From Corallococcus silvisoli (GTDB lineage Bacteria; Myxococcota; Myxococcia; Myxococcales; Myxococcaceae): a stretch of 64,000 nucleotides of DNA. The position numbers were made by a program, and so were the translations under genes. The DNA is taken from contig NZ_JAAAPJ010000001.1 in assembly GCF_009909145.1 (NCBI RefSeq), positions 682,001 to 746,000 of the forward strand. Direction: 5' to 3'. This document shows, piece after piece, positions 1-10,142 of this stretch. Every line of letters starts with the position of its first letter. Position 1 is the stretch's first letter. The notes beneath the pieces were generated by a model that ran no database searches, was not told the origin of the DNA, and saw nothing but the letters and a program-made list of their open reading frames with translations.

Positions 1-18
1 CCCGAGGGGAAAACCTCC

Positions 19-39
19 GGGGACGGGTGCCCGTTCCCC
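19..39 (-). terminator. Possible terminator of ftsK
   Basis: An imperfect inverted repeat (GGGGACGGG against CCCGTTCCCC, one bulged base) lies just past the ftsK stop codon. On the minus strand it is followed by a short TTTT run. This is consistent with a factor-independent terminator, but the stem is short. Confidence 0.4.
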
Positions 40-56
40 GGCTTCGCCCTGACGGG

Positions 57-3000
57 CTACATCGCCCCGGCGCCGGGCATGTCGCCCAGGCCGCGCAGCA
101 GCACCTCGCGGGGCTTGGCGCCGTCCGCGGGGCCCACCACGCCGTCGCGCTCCATGCGCTCAATCATGCGCGCCGCGCGGTTGTAGCCGATGCGCATCTT
201 GCGCTGGAGCATGGAGATGGAGACGGAGCGCATCTCGCTGACCGCCGCGAGCGCCTGGTCGTAGAGCTCGTCGGACAGCTCGTCCTCCTCGCCCCCGCCC
301 TCCACGTCCTCGTCTCGCGGCTTGAGGATGGACTCGTCGAAGACGGGCTTGCCCTGGGCCTTGAGGTGGTCCACCGCCTTCTTGATTTCGTGCTCGGAGA
401 CGTAGGCGCCGTGCACGCGCTGCAGGTGGGCGCTCGTCGGCGGCATGATGAGCATGTCGCCCATGCCCAGCAGGGCCTCCGCGCCCACCGTGCCGAGGAT
501 CGTCATCGAGTCCGGCTTCGAGCGCAGCATGAAGCTGATGCGCGTGGGGAAGTTGGCCTTGATGATGCCGGTGACGACGTCCGTGGACGGACGCTGCGTC
601 GCGACCATCAGGTGGATGCCCGCCGCGCGCGCCATCTGCGCGAGGCGCGCCACGTACGTCTCCACCTCGCGGCTGGCGACCATCATCAGGTCCGCGAGCT
701 CGTCGATGATGACCACGATGTAGGGCAGCTTCTTGAGCTCCTTCTTGTCGGCGGGCGCCGCCTCGGCCTGCGGGGCCCCGTCGGCGTCATCCTCCTCGAA
801 CTCCGCGTCCACCTCGCCGTCGGCGTCCAGGCCGGAGGCGGCGTCGGAGACGATGGCTTCGCGCAGGTCCTCGTCATCCTCGCGCGGCGCGGCCACGCCC
901 AGGCCGTCGCTGGCGGAAGCGGAGGCCTGCGCCGTGCTGCCTTCCACGTCCACGACGAACATCTTCTTGGGCTTCGCCTTCTTCTTCGCGGCGGGCGCGG
1001 CGGCGGGCTTCTCCTCCGCCGCCTGGGTCTCCACCAGCTTGTTGAAGCCGGCGATGTTGCGCACGCCCGCCTCGGACAGCATCTGGTAGCGGCGCTCCAT
1101 CTCCTCCACCGCCCAGCGCAGCGCGAGCGCGGCCTTCTTGGGGTCGGTGACGACGGGGAGCAGCAGGTGCGGGATGCCCTCGTACACGGAGAGCTCCAGC
1201 ATCTTCGGGTCCACCATGATGAAGCGGACCTCCTCGGGCGTGGCCTTGAGGAGGATGCTCATGATCATCGAGTTCACCGCCACGGACTTGCCGGAGCCGG
1301 TGGTGCCCGCGATGAGCAGGTGGGGGGCCTTCACCAGGTCGAAGACGTACGGCATGCCTTCGATGTCCTTGCCCACGCACATGGTGAGCTTGCTGCTGCT
1401 CTTCTGGAACGTGTCCTGTTCGGCGATCTCCTTGAGGAACACCGTCTCGCGGTCGCGGTTGGGGACCTCGATGCCCACCACGCCCTTGCCGGGGATGGGG
1501 GCGACGATGCGCACGCGCATGGCCTCCATCGCCATGGCCAGGTCGTCCTGGAGCGCGGCGATCTTGCTGACCTTGATGCCGGGCCCGGGCAGGAACTCGT
1601 ACATGGTGACGACGGGGCCGGGGCGGATCTCCACCACCTCGCCCACGATGCCGAAGTCCGCGAGCTTCGCGCGCAGCTTCTCCGCCGTGACGAGGAAGGC
1701 GTCCTTGTCCAGCGCGGAGCGCTCCTTCTTGTCCGCCTCCAGCACGTCCAGGGGCGGCAGCGAGAAGCTCTTGCGGTCCCCCACGAACTCGAACTGGTCC
1801 TGCGGCCGCTTCACGGCGGTGGGCTTGGGCGGCGCCTTGGGCTCCACGATGAGCGGCATGCGCGCCAGCGCGGCGGGGGGCGCGGGGATGAGGGCATTGC
1901 CCGGCGCGGCGGCCGAGGGCTTCTCCGCCACCACGGGCTTCTGGACGGGCTCGGCCACCGGGGGCGCGAGCGCCGCGGCGGGCACGGGCGGGGTGGACGG
2001 GGCGGAGGGCGGGGTGACGATCTGCGGGGTCTTGCGCGGACGGCGCGGCGGCTCGGCGGCCTCCGCGTTCGCGGGCAGCTGCGGCTGGGGCGCGAGGAAG
2101 GACGCGGCCCAGGCGGGATCCGCGCCCGGCGAGCGGCGCTCGGCGCGCTCCGGGGGCAGGGAGGGCTGCTCTTCCGGCGCGTCGTCCTCTTCCGGCAGCT
2201 CGTCGCGGGCGGTCTTCTTCTCCAGCTTCTCGCGCTCGCGCTGCTCCTTGAGCGCCTTCTTCGCGTTGGCGGCCTGCTCCTTCTCGTTCTGCCGGGCCAG
2301 GCGGACGGCCTCCTCGGCCAGGCTCTCGGCCTCGGCGGCTTCGGCTTCCTCGGCCAGCCGCTCGGCCTCGGAGAGCTCCTCCTCCTCGGCCTCCAGCTCC
2401 GCGAGGAACGCGGCCTCCTCTTCCTTCTCCTGCGCGAGCCGCTCCTGGCGGGCCGCGTAGTTGACCTTCTGCTGCTCCCAGAACACGTGCGCGGCCTCGG
2501 AGAGGCGGCGGCCCAGCACGGTGAGGCCGGCCCACACCAGCGAGCACAGCTTGAAGAACGTGTACTGCGTGCCCACGATGAGCGCCGCCGCGCTGATGGC
2601 GGTGACGAGGATGATGGTGCCGACGGTGGAGAACATCCCCTCCATCAGGCCGCCCAGGCCCGCGCCCAGGGCGCCGCCGGGCGGGTGGGCCCAGCCCCGG
2701 TCCTTGGCGAACATGAGCTGCGCGAGCACGGACACGCTGCACGTGAGCAGCGCCAGGGAGATGACCTGCGGCAGGCGGCGGCGCTCGCGGTTGCCCACGA
2801 AGAGCACCACGGCGGTGTAGATGCCGCCCACGGGGATGAGGTACGCGCACACGCCCAGCGCGCCGCGCAGGGTCTCCGCGATGAGGTGCCCCATGGGGCC
2901 CACCGCGTTGTGGAAGCCGGGCCCGACCCGGTCGTGCGCGTCGAACGTGGCGACCGCCAGCAAGGCCAGCAGCGAGGCGGCCAGGATGAAGACGCCCACG

Positions 3001-3134
3001 AGCGCCCGCTTGGCCGGACTGGCCGCGCCCGGCGCCTTCATCTTCTTGTTCGCGAGTGCCTTGCGGCGGCTCGCGATCTCCTGTCGGGACAGGACTGTCT
3101 TCTCCGCCCGACCACCCTTCTTGGCCGCTGTCAT
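57..3134 (-). CDS. ftsK: DNA translocase FtsK/SpoIIIE family
   Basis: 1025 residues. FtsK-type translocases pump DNA through the closing septum and help resolve chromosome dimers. Four hydrophobic segments (about residues 44-63, 88-112, 121-141, 158-187) form the membrane anchor. They are followed by a charged, then Ala/Pro-rich linker and the RecA-like motor with Walker A GTTGSGKS near residue 608. The last ~65 residues are the winged-helix gamma domain. I chose the ATG opening MTAAKKGG; an open frame extends further upstream but would run into the gene on the opposite strand. Unusual: about 100 residues of Ala/Lys then Asp/Glu-rich sequence (about 700-797) interrupt the motor just before the Walker B segment VIIDELADLMM. 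Family assignment is secure. Confidence 0.96.
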   Translation of the reverse strand: MTAAKKGGRAEKTVLSRQEIASRRKALANKKMKAPGAASPAKRALVGVFILAASLLALLAVATFDAHDRVGPGFHNAVGPMGHLIAETLRGALGVCAYLIPVGGIYTAVVLFVGNRERRRLPQVISLALLTCSVSVLAQLMFAKDRGWAHPPGGALGAGLGGLMEGMFSTVGTIILVTAISAAALIVGTQYTFFKLCSLVWAGLTVLGRRLSEAAHVFWEQQKVNYAARQERLAQEKEEEAAFLAELEAEEEELSEAERLAEEAEAAEAESLAEEAVRLARQNEKEQAANAKKALKEQREREKLEKKTARDELPEEDDAPEEQPSLPPERAERRSPGADPAWAASFLAPQPQLPANAEAAEPPRRPRKTPQIVTPPSAPSTPPVPAAALAPPVAEPVQKPVVAEKPSAAAPGNALIPAPPAALARMPLIVEPKAPPKPTAVKRPQDQFEFVGDRKSFSLPPLDVLEADKKERSALDKDAFLVTAEKLRAKLADFGIVGEVVEIRPGPVVTMYEFLPGPGIKVSKIAALQDDLAMAMEAMRVRIVAPIPGKGVVGIEVPNRDRETVFLKEIAEQDTFQKSSSKLTMCVGKDIEGMPYVFDLVKAPHLLIAGTTGSGKSVAVNSMIMSILLKATPEEVRFIMVDPKMLELSVYEGIPHLLLPVVTDPKKAALALRWAVEEMERRYQMLSEAGVRNIAGFNKLVETQAAEEKPAAAPAAKKKAKPKKMFVVDVEGSTAQASASASDGLGVAAPREDDEDLREAIVSDAASGLDADGEVDAEFEEDDADGAPQAEAAPADKKELKKLPYIVVIIDELADLMMVASREVETYVARLAQMARAAGIHLMVATQRPSTDVVTGIIKANFPTRISFMLRSKPDSMTILGTVGAEALLGMGDMLIMPPTSAHLQRVHGAYVSEHEIKKAVDHLKAQGKPVFDESILKPRDEDVEGGGEEDELSDELYDQALAAVSEMRSVSISMLQRKMRIGYNRAARMIERMERDGVVGPADGAKPREVLLRGLGDMPGAGAM

Positions 3135-3326
3135 GGACCCCTGGTTCCCTCTGCCCGATTCCAGCCGCGTAGCGAGCTGTAGCAATCCGCCCGGCGAGAA
3201 TAGGGAGGGAGGAGGCGGGGTCAATTTTCCGGCAGGCATCCGAGAGGGCGGGACAGGGCCTACATTTCGGGCGCACCCCCCTGGCGACAGGGTTATGGTG
3301 CCTGCCGCCAAGGAGAACCCAAGACC

Positions 3327-3662
3327 ATGTCCGACCTGCACCCTGACAAGCCCTCCCACAACGAAGACGACTACTTCGCGCGTGAGGAGATCGAAGTGAA
3401 GCGCAAGCTCGCCCTCCAGCAGGCCCAGGAGACGGCGGCCCAGCAGCGCGAGGCGCTCAAGCAGCTGCACTACATGAAGTGCCCCAAGTGCGGCATGGAC
3501 CTGCAGACGCTCAAGCAGGGCAACGTGGAGCTGGAGAGCTGCTTCAACTGCCACGGCGTCTGGCTGGACGCGGGCGAGCTGGAGCAGATCGTGAAGAACC
3601 ACGGCCACGATGGCGGCGGCAAGGTGATGGGCGCCATCCTCAACCTGTTCAAGCGTTCGTAG
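3327..3662 (+). CDS. TFIIB-type zinc-ribbon protein
   Basis: 111 residues. The N-terminal half is polar and probably helical (EVKRKLALQQAQETAAQQRE). The C-terminal half carries CPKCG, then CFNCHGVWLDAGELE, the signature of the zf-TFIIB family of small bacterial zinc ribbons. An AAGGAG ribosome site precedes the ATG. It lies 29 nt before gatC on the same strand and may be co-transcribed. The molecular role of this family is not established; a nucleic-acid or protein contact is only an inference. Confidence 0.85.
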   Translation: MSDLHPDKPSHNEDDYFAREEIEVKRKLALQQAQETAAQQREALKQLHYMKCPKCGMDLQTLKQGNVELESCFNCHGVWLDAGELEQIVKNHGHDGGGKVMGAILNLFKRS

Positions 3663-3691
3663 TCCCGCCCTTTTTGGGAGGAGGCTTCCCC

Positions 3692-3979
3692 ATGGCCCTC
3701 ACGCTCGAGCAGGTCCGGCACGTGGCCACCCTGGCGCGGCTGTCGCTGACGCCGCAAGAGGAGGAGCGCTACGCCACCCAGCTGTCCCGGGTCCTGGACG
3801 CGGTGGCGGAGCTGGAAGCGCTCGATGTGAGCCAGGTGGAGCCTACCTCCCACGCGACGCTCGCGTCCTCGCTGCTGCGCGAGGACGTGCTGCGGCCGTC
3901 GCTGCCCCCGGAAGCCGGGCTCGCCAACGCGCCCGCGAAGGTGGGCAGCGCCTTCGCCGTCCCGAAGATCCTGGAGTAG
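3692..3979 (+). CDS. gatC: Asp/Glu-tRNA amidotransferase subunit C
   Basis: 95 residues, normal for GatC, the small belt subunit that holds GatA and GatB together in the amidotransferase that converts Glu-tRNAGln or Asp-tRNAAsn to the amidated form. It shows the typical N-terminus LEQVRHVATLARLSLT and the segment EPTSHA. I placed the start at the ATG after TTTGGGAGGAGG, an excellent ribosome site, because longer frames upstream overlap the previous gene. It is the first gene of gatC-gatA-gatB; six bases separate it from gatA. Confidence 0.95.
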   Translation: MALTLEQVRHVATLARLSLTPQEEERYATQLSRVLDAVAELEALDVSQVEPTSHATLASSLLREDVLRPSLPPEAGLANAPAKVGSAFAVPKILE

Positions 3980-3985
3980 CCCGCC

Positions 3986-5452
3986 ATGTCGTCGACGCTC
4001 ACCGACCTGTCGATGCTGGAGCTCGGGGCGAAGCTGGCCGCCCGTGAGGTGTCCTCCGTGGAGGCCACCCGCGCCAGCCTCGCGCGCATCGCCCAGGTCG
4101 ATCCGAAGGTGCGCGCCTTCCTGCGCGTGGACGAGGCCGGGGCGCTCAAGGCCGCCGAGGCCAGCGACGCGCGCCGTCAGGCGGGCAGCCCGCTGAGCGC
4201 GCTCGACGGCGTGCCCGTAGGGCTCAAGGACATCTTCCTCACGGAGGGCCTGGAGACCACCTGTGGCTCGCGCCTGCTGGAGGGCTTCGTCCCGCCCTAC
4301 GACGCCACCGTGGTGCGCCTGTTGAAGGAGGCGGGGCTGCCGCTGCTGGGCAAGCTGAACATGGACGAGTTCGCGATGGGCTCGTCCAACGAGTCGAGCG
4401 CCTACTTTCCTACGCACAACCCCTGGGACCTGACGCGCACGCCGGGAGGGTCCTCCGGAGGGTCCGCCGCGGCGGTGGCGGCGCGCGAGGTGTTCGGCGC
4501 GCTGGGCACGGACACCGGCGGCTCCATCCGCCAGCCCGCGGGGTTCACCAACACCGTGGGGCTCAAGCCCACCTATGGCCGGGTGTCGCGCTACGGCGTC
4601 ATCGCCTACGCCTCGTCGTTGGATCAGCCCGGCCCCATGGCGCGCACGGTGGGGGACACCGCGGCGCTCTTCCAGCTCATCGCGCGGCATGATCCGCTGG
4701 ACTCCACCTCCGCGGACGTGGAGACGCCGGACTGCCTCACGGGCCTGGAGGACGGGGTGCGCGGCCTCAGGCTGGGCGTGCCGCGCGAGTACTTCTCCGA
4801 CGGCATGGACCCGGAGGTGGCGGGCACGCTGCGCGCGTCGCTGGAGGAGCTGGAGAAGCTGGGCGCGACGCTGGTGGACATCTCCCTGCCGCACACGAAG
4901 TACGCGCTGGCCACGTACTACCTGCTGGCCTCCTCGGAGGCCTCCAGCAACCTGGCCCGCTACGACGGCATCCGCTACGGGCAGCGGGCGAAGGACGCGC
5001 GGGGGCTCAAGGAGCTGTACACGCAGACGCGGGGGCAGGGCTTTGGCGCGGAGGTGAAGCTGCGCATCATGCTGGGCACCTACGCGCTGTCCGCCGGCTA
5101 CTACGACGCCTACTACCTGCGCGCGCAGAAGGTCCGCACGCTCATCCGCGAGGACTTCACGCGGGCCTTCGGACAGGTGGACGCCATCGTGTCGCCCACG
5201 TCCCCGGTGCCCGCGTTCAAGTTGGGCGACAAGGTGGGCGACCCGCTGTCCATGTACCTGATGGACGTCTACACGCTGCCATGCAACCTGGCGGGCCTGC
5301 CCGGCCTGTCCGTGCCGTGCGGCTTCACGCAGGGCGGGCTGCCGGTGGGGATGCAGCTCCTGGGGCGCCCGTTCGACGAGGCCCGCCTGCTCCGCATCGC
5401 CCGCGCCTTCGAGCGCGAGCATGACTTCTTCCGCCGCGCCGTCCCCGTCTAG
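3986..5452 (+). CDS. gatA: Asp/Glu-tRNA amidotransferase subunit A
   Basis: 488 residues, the usual length of GatA, the glutaminase that frees ammonia for tRNA-dependent amidation. The amidase-signature Ser-cisSer-Lys triad can be read as Lys81 (VGLKDIF), Ser156 (TPGGSSGGS) and Ser180 ([12 protein letters not shown]). These sit within two residues of the positions known in other GatA proteins. Its presence with gatB suggests that the organism makes Gln-tRNA and/or Asn-tRNA indirectly; the window does not show whether glnS or asnS also exists. Confidence 0.97.
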   Translation: MSSTLTDLSMLELGAKLAAREVSSVEATRASLARIAQVDPKVRAFLRVDEAGALKAAEASDARRQAGSPLSALDGVPVGLKDIFLTEGLETTCGSRLLEGFVPPYDATVVRLLKEAGLPLLGKLNMDEFAMGSSNESSAYFPTHNPWDLTRTPGGSSGGSAAAVAAREVFGALGTDTGGSIRQPAGFTNTVGLKPTYGRVSRYGVIAYASSLDQPGPMARTVGDTAALFQLIARHDPLDSTSADVETPDCLTGLEDGVRGLRLGVPREYFSDGMDPEVAGTLRASLEELEKLGATLVDISLPHTKYALATYYLLASSEASSNLARYDGIRYGQRAKDARGLKELYTQTRGQGFGAEVKLRIMLGTYALSAGYYDAYYLRAQKVRTLIREDFTRAFGQVDAIVSPTSPVPAFKLGDKVGDPLSMYLMDVYTLPCNLAGLPGLSVPCGFTQGGLPVGMQLLGRPFDEARLLRIARAFEREHDFFRRAVPV

Positions 5453-5479
5453 CGGGCGCGAGGCAAGGGTGACATCGCC

Positions 5480-6921
<1,442 letters not shown>

Positions 6922-6925
<4 letters not shown>

Positions 6926-8010
6926 CGGGGGACGGTGACGTGGAGCACGTCCTCGCCGCGTGGATCCGCGGCCTGGGCGAGCACGTGCACGTCGTCCGGT
7001 CCCCGTCGCTCCAGGATGAGGGAGGGGGCTTCGAAGGTGTTGTCGAAGAAGCCTCCGGTGAGCTGCGGGTTCACCGCGTAGCGCACGCGCTTCAGGGTTC
7101 GCAGCTGCGTGAAGAGGCCCTCGTTGAACCACTGCTCACGGCGCAGCTGCGACTCGCCCGGCGCGTTGAACGCCCAGGGCGCGTCCCAGGCCCACGCGTT
7201 GGCGGACGGCTGCGCGAGCACGTCCACGCCCAGCGCGTCCAGGTACTGCGCGCACGGCACGAACCACGGCTCGCCCGACGTGTGCGGCTCCCGGAAGCCG
7301 TCGTAGCAGACGAGCGTGCCCAGCCTGCCGAAGGGCGTGTCCAGCACGGGAAGGTCCTCCGGACGGCCAGGGCTCAGGTGCAGCACGTCCTCCTGCGTGG
7401 GCACCAGGTTCACCTTGCGCGTGACGCCCACGCAGAGCCCCTCCGGTGAGAACGTGTAGCTGGTGTTGAAGGTGCGCGCGCCCGCGGGTTCGTACTCGGG
7501 CGTGTCCGGGCCCAGGCGGTTGGTGGGGAGCAACGCGCTGCCCGCCACCACCCACAGCCCGAAGTCGCGTGCGATGCCGGAGAAGGTCTCGAACATGGCC
7601 CGGTGCACGCGGGGCGCCACCGTGGCGTAGAGGCACTCCTCCAGCGTCGGTGGGCGAAAGGCGCGCCACGTGCGGAACATCTCCCGCCACTCCGCGAGCG
7701 CCACGCGCGTCATCGCGCCGTGGGTCGTCTTGCGGCGGCGCACGCGCGACAGGTGGCCCATCAGCCCCAGCGCGGCGCCCACCATCTCCGGCCACACCGC
7801 GAGCGCGGGGTTCAGCGGGCGGCCGGAAGCGTCCCGGGCGCGCAGCGCGTCCGCGCGAGCGGCGAGCGCCCGGTGGTGCGAGGCGAACGTCTCCGGCGTG
7901 GCGTAGTCGTCGAGCGTGACGCGCGGCTGGATGGCGAACAGGTCGAGGGAGGTGGCCACGGTGGGGGGAGGATGGCATCGGCCCTTGGAAGGAGCGAGCC
8001 TCGTGGCCAT
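6922..8010 (-). CDS. Carbon-nitrogen hydrolase (nitrilase) family protein
   Basis: 362 residues. The three nitrilase-superfamily catalytic residues are visible in order: Glu in WPEM, Lys in VTRKVN and Cys in [10 protein letters not shown]. This family cleaves nitriles or amides of small molecules; the substrate here is unknown. The protein is longer than simple amidases and shows no signal peptide. The start is uncertain: the ATG at 8008-8010 lacks a clear ribosome site, and a GTG 17 codons later (7957-7959) is an alternative closer to the conserved DLFAIQPRV. It is divergent from the gene at 8074. Confidence 0.75.
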
Positions 8011-8073
8011 GGACCGTCAGGTTCCGGGAGTGCCGGCGTCGGGGCGCTGCCCGTCAGCGCGGAGGAGGAGCCC

Positions 8074-9012
8074 GTGACATCCAGGCAGAGGACCCTCGGC
8101 ATCGAAGTGCGCCCATTCGTCGATGTGGGCGACGCGCTCGCGGGACGGGAGGTGACGGCCCGGGGCGTGGGGCCGGACAACAGCCTCTGGTGGCTCACGG
8201 AGGATGAGGAGGAGGTCCTCCACTACGCGGACGCGTGGGACACCTGGGAGCGGTTCGCGCTGCCTCGCGGGGCACCGGCCTTCCATTACATCCAACCGCT
8301 TCCCGGGGACGACGTGCTGCTCGTGAACGCGCGGTGCCGCTACCGCTCCGACAAGCAGCACGAGCGCAACGCGCACGTCTATTCGCGGGACGGCACGTGG
8401 CTTCGGGAGCTGACCCTGGGGGACGGTATCGCGGACGTGCAGACGACGGCCGACGGGCAGGTCTGGGTCAGCTACTTCGACGAAGGCGTCTTCGGCAACC
8501 GGGGTTGGGGCGGCGACGCTTCACGGGTGCCCATCGGCGCGGACGGTCTGGTGCGCTTCGATGCGATGGGGCAGCGGCAGGAGAGCGGCGTGTCGATGGC
8601 GCTGGGCCTGGAAGAGCGCATCGTGGACTGCTACGCGCTCAACGTCGCGTCGGAGCAGGAGACCTGGTTCTACAGCTACACGGACTTCCCGCTCGTGCGC
8701 ATGCGGCCGGGGCGCCCGTCCACGGTCTGGCGGTCGCCAGTGAGAGGGGCGCACGTCATCGTCGTCAGCGACACGCACGTGCTGTTCGGGGGCGGCTACG
8801 AGGACGCGCACTCGCTCCAGCTCTTCACGCTGTATGACCGGGGCCACCAGCGCCTGGGGCCCGTGGCCAGCGTCGTGCTCACGGACGAGACGGGACGTCC
8901 GTGGCGGCCCACGTGGCTCAAGGGGCGAGGCGCCTGGCTCCACGGCGCGGAAGGGACGCGCCACTTCCGCGTGGACCTGCCGGAGTTGATGGCCCGGGCA
9001 GCGGCTACTTGA
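8074..9012 (+). CDS. Hypothetical protein, possible beta-propeller
   Basis: 312 residues; no recognised family. I chose the GTG at 8074 because GGAGGAGGAG stands just upstream; longer frames run into the divergent gene. The sequence is rich in aromatic and beta-prone segments with repeated patterns such as DNSLWWLTED, DGQVWVSYFDEG and EQETWFYSYTD, spaced roughly like blades of a WD40/NHL-type propeller; this is only an inference. There is no signal peptide and no catalytic motif. Its end overlaps the convergent oxygenase gene by 8 bp. Confidence 0.7.
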   Translation: MTSRQRTLGIEVRPFVDVGDALAGREVTARGVGPDNSLWWLTEDEEEVLHYADAWDTWERFALPRGAPAFHYIQPLPGDDVLLVNARCRYRSDKQHERNAHVYSRDGTWLRELTLGDGIADVQTTADGQVWVSYFDEGVFGNRGWGGDASRVPIGADGLVRFDAMGQRQESGVSMALGLEERIVDCYALNVASEQETWFYSYTDFPLVRMRPGRPSTVWRSPVRGAHVIVVSDTHVLFGGGYEDAHSLQLFTLYDRGHQRLGPVASVVLTDETGRPWRPTWLKGRGAWLHGAEGTRHFRVDLPELMARAAAT

Positions 9013-9967
9013 GGAAGCCCAGCTCGCGCAGGCGCTGCTTGAGGAACGCGTCCGCGGTGATGGGCGGATGGCGCGCGGGGTTGTCCGGCGTCTCCGTCTG
9101 CGGCAGCGGCTTCAGCACACAGTCGGAGAACGGGTGCACGAAGAAGGGCATCGAGTAGCGCACGGTGTCCTGCTCCGTGCTGGGCGGGTTCACCACCCGG
9201 TGCGTCGTGGACGGAATGGTGCCGTTCATCACGCGGCTGAGCATGTCGCCCGAGTCCACGACGATCTGCCCACGCAGCGTGTCCACGGGGATCCACTCGC
9301 CGTCGCGCGTGAGCAGCTCCAGGCCGCCGGACGTGCCCTCGCACAGGAGCGTGATGAAGTTGATGTCCTCGTGCTCCGCGGCACGCACCGCGCCCGGGAT
9401 GAAGCGGTCCTTCAGCGGCGGGTAGTGGATGAGCCGCAGCACGGAGTTGCCGTCCACCGTCATGTCGCTGAACGTGTTTCGCGCGATGCCCAGATAGTCA
9501 GCGAGCGCCTGGAGCATCACCGTCGCCGCGTCGTCCAGCTCGCGGTAGAGCGTCAGCGTGTGGTCGCGGAAGGTGGGCACCTCCTCCGGCCAGACGTTGG
9601 CGCCGTAGTCGTCGCGGTAGGGGTGGCCCGCGGGCAGCTCGCGGCCCACGTGCCAGAACTCCTTCATGTCCCCCACCTTGCGGTTCTTCGCGTGCTCCTG
9701 GCCGAACGCCATGAAGCCGCGCTGGCCCGGGCGCTCCGGCACCGCGTAGCGAGTCTTGGTGGACTCCGGCAGTTGGAAGAAGCGCTCCACGTCCGCGTAC
9801 GTGCGGCGGATGAGCGCGTCTTCGATGCCGTGTCCTTCCACGGTCACGAAGCCGAACTCCTTGAGCGCGTCGCCAAAGACCTGGACGAAGCGGGCCCGCT
9901 CCTCGGGAGTTCCGGAGCGGTAGTGGGACAGGTTCACGGTGGGAATGCGTCGGGCCGAGCGGGACAT
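9005..9967 (-). CDS. 2-oxoglutarate/Fe(II) oxygenase, isopenicillin N synthase-like
   Basis: 320 residues with the layout of the isopenicillin N synthase/DIOX family: an N-terminal DIOX_N part (IPTVNLSHYRS... GFVTVEGHGI) and the double-stranded beta-helix. The iron ligands are readable as H-x-D in AAEHEDINF and the distal His in STTHRVVNPP, followed by the Arg-x-Ser cosubstrate motif in VRYSMPFF. These enzymes hydroxylate or desaturate small molecules using O2 and usually 2-oxoglutarate. No biosynthetic cluster surrounds it, so the substrate cannot be inferred. Confidence 0.88.
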   Translation of the reverse strand: MSRSARRIPTVNLSHYRSGTPEERARFVQVFGDALKEFGFVTVEGHGIEDALIRRTYADVERFFQLPESTKTRYAVPERPGQRGFMAFGQEHAKNRKVGDMKEFWHVGRELPAGHPYRDDYGANVWPEEVPTFRDHTLTLYRELDDAATVMLQALADYLGIARNTFSDMTVDGNSVLRLIHYPPLKDRFIPGAVRAAEHEDINFITLLCEGTSGGLELLTRDGEWIPVDTLRGQIVVDSGDMLSRVMNGTIPSTTHRVVNPPSTEQDTVRYSMPFFVHPFSDCVLKPLPQTETPDNPARHPPITADAFLKQRLRELGFLK

Positions 9968-10142
9968 GCGCGCATCCTATCCGCGTGACACCTTCCTGAC
10001 ACGTCGCAGTCCGCCGCCCAACCGTCACCCCGGCCCCGGGGCGGGGGACCCTCCTCACTTTGCGACAACCACCCTTGTCGGCAGTGGATGCGGGGCTTAC
10101 CGGATGTGCAGATTGGACAGGGAATTAGGCCAGGGGGGCGGT

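Noticed and set aside
27..3182. Plus-strand open frame of about 1050 codons opposite ftsK
   Set aside because: Antisense shadow of ftsK; low-complexity Arg/Leu/Gly translation.
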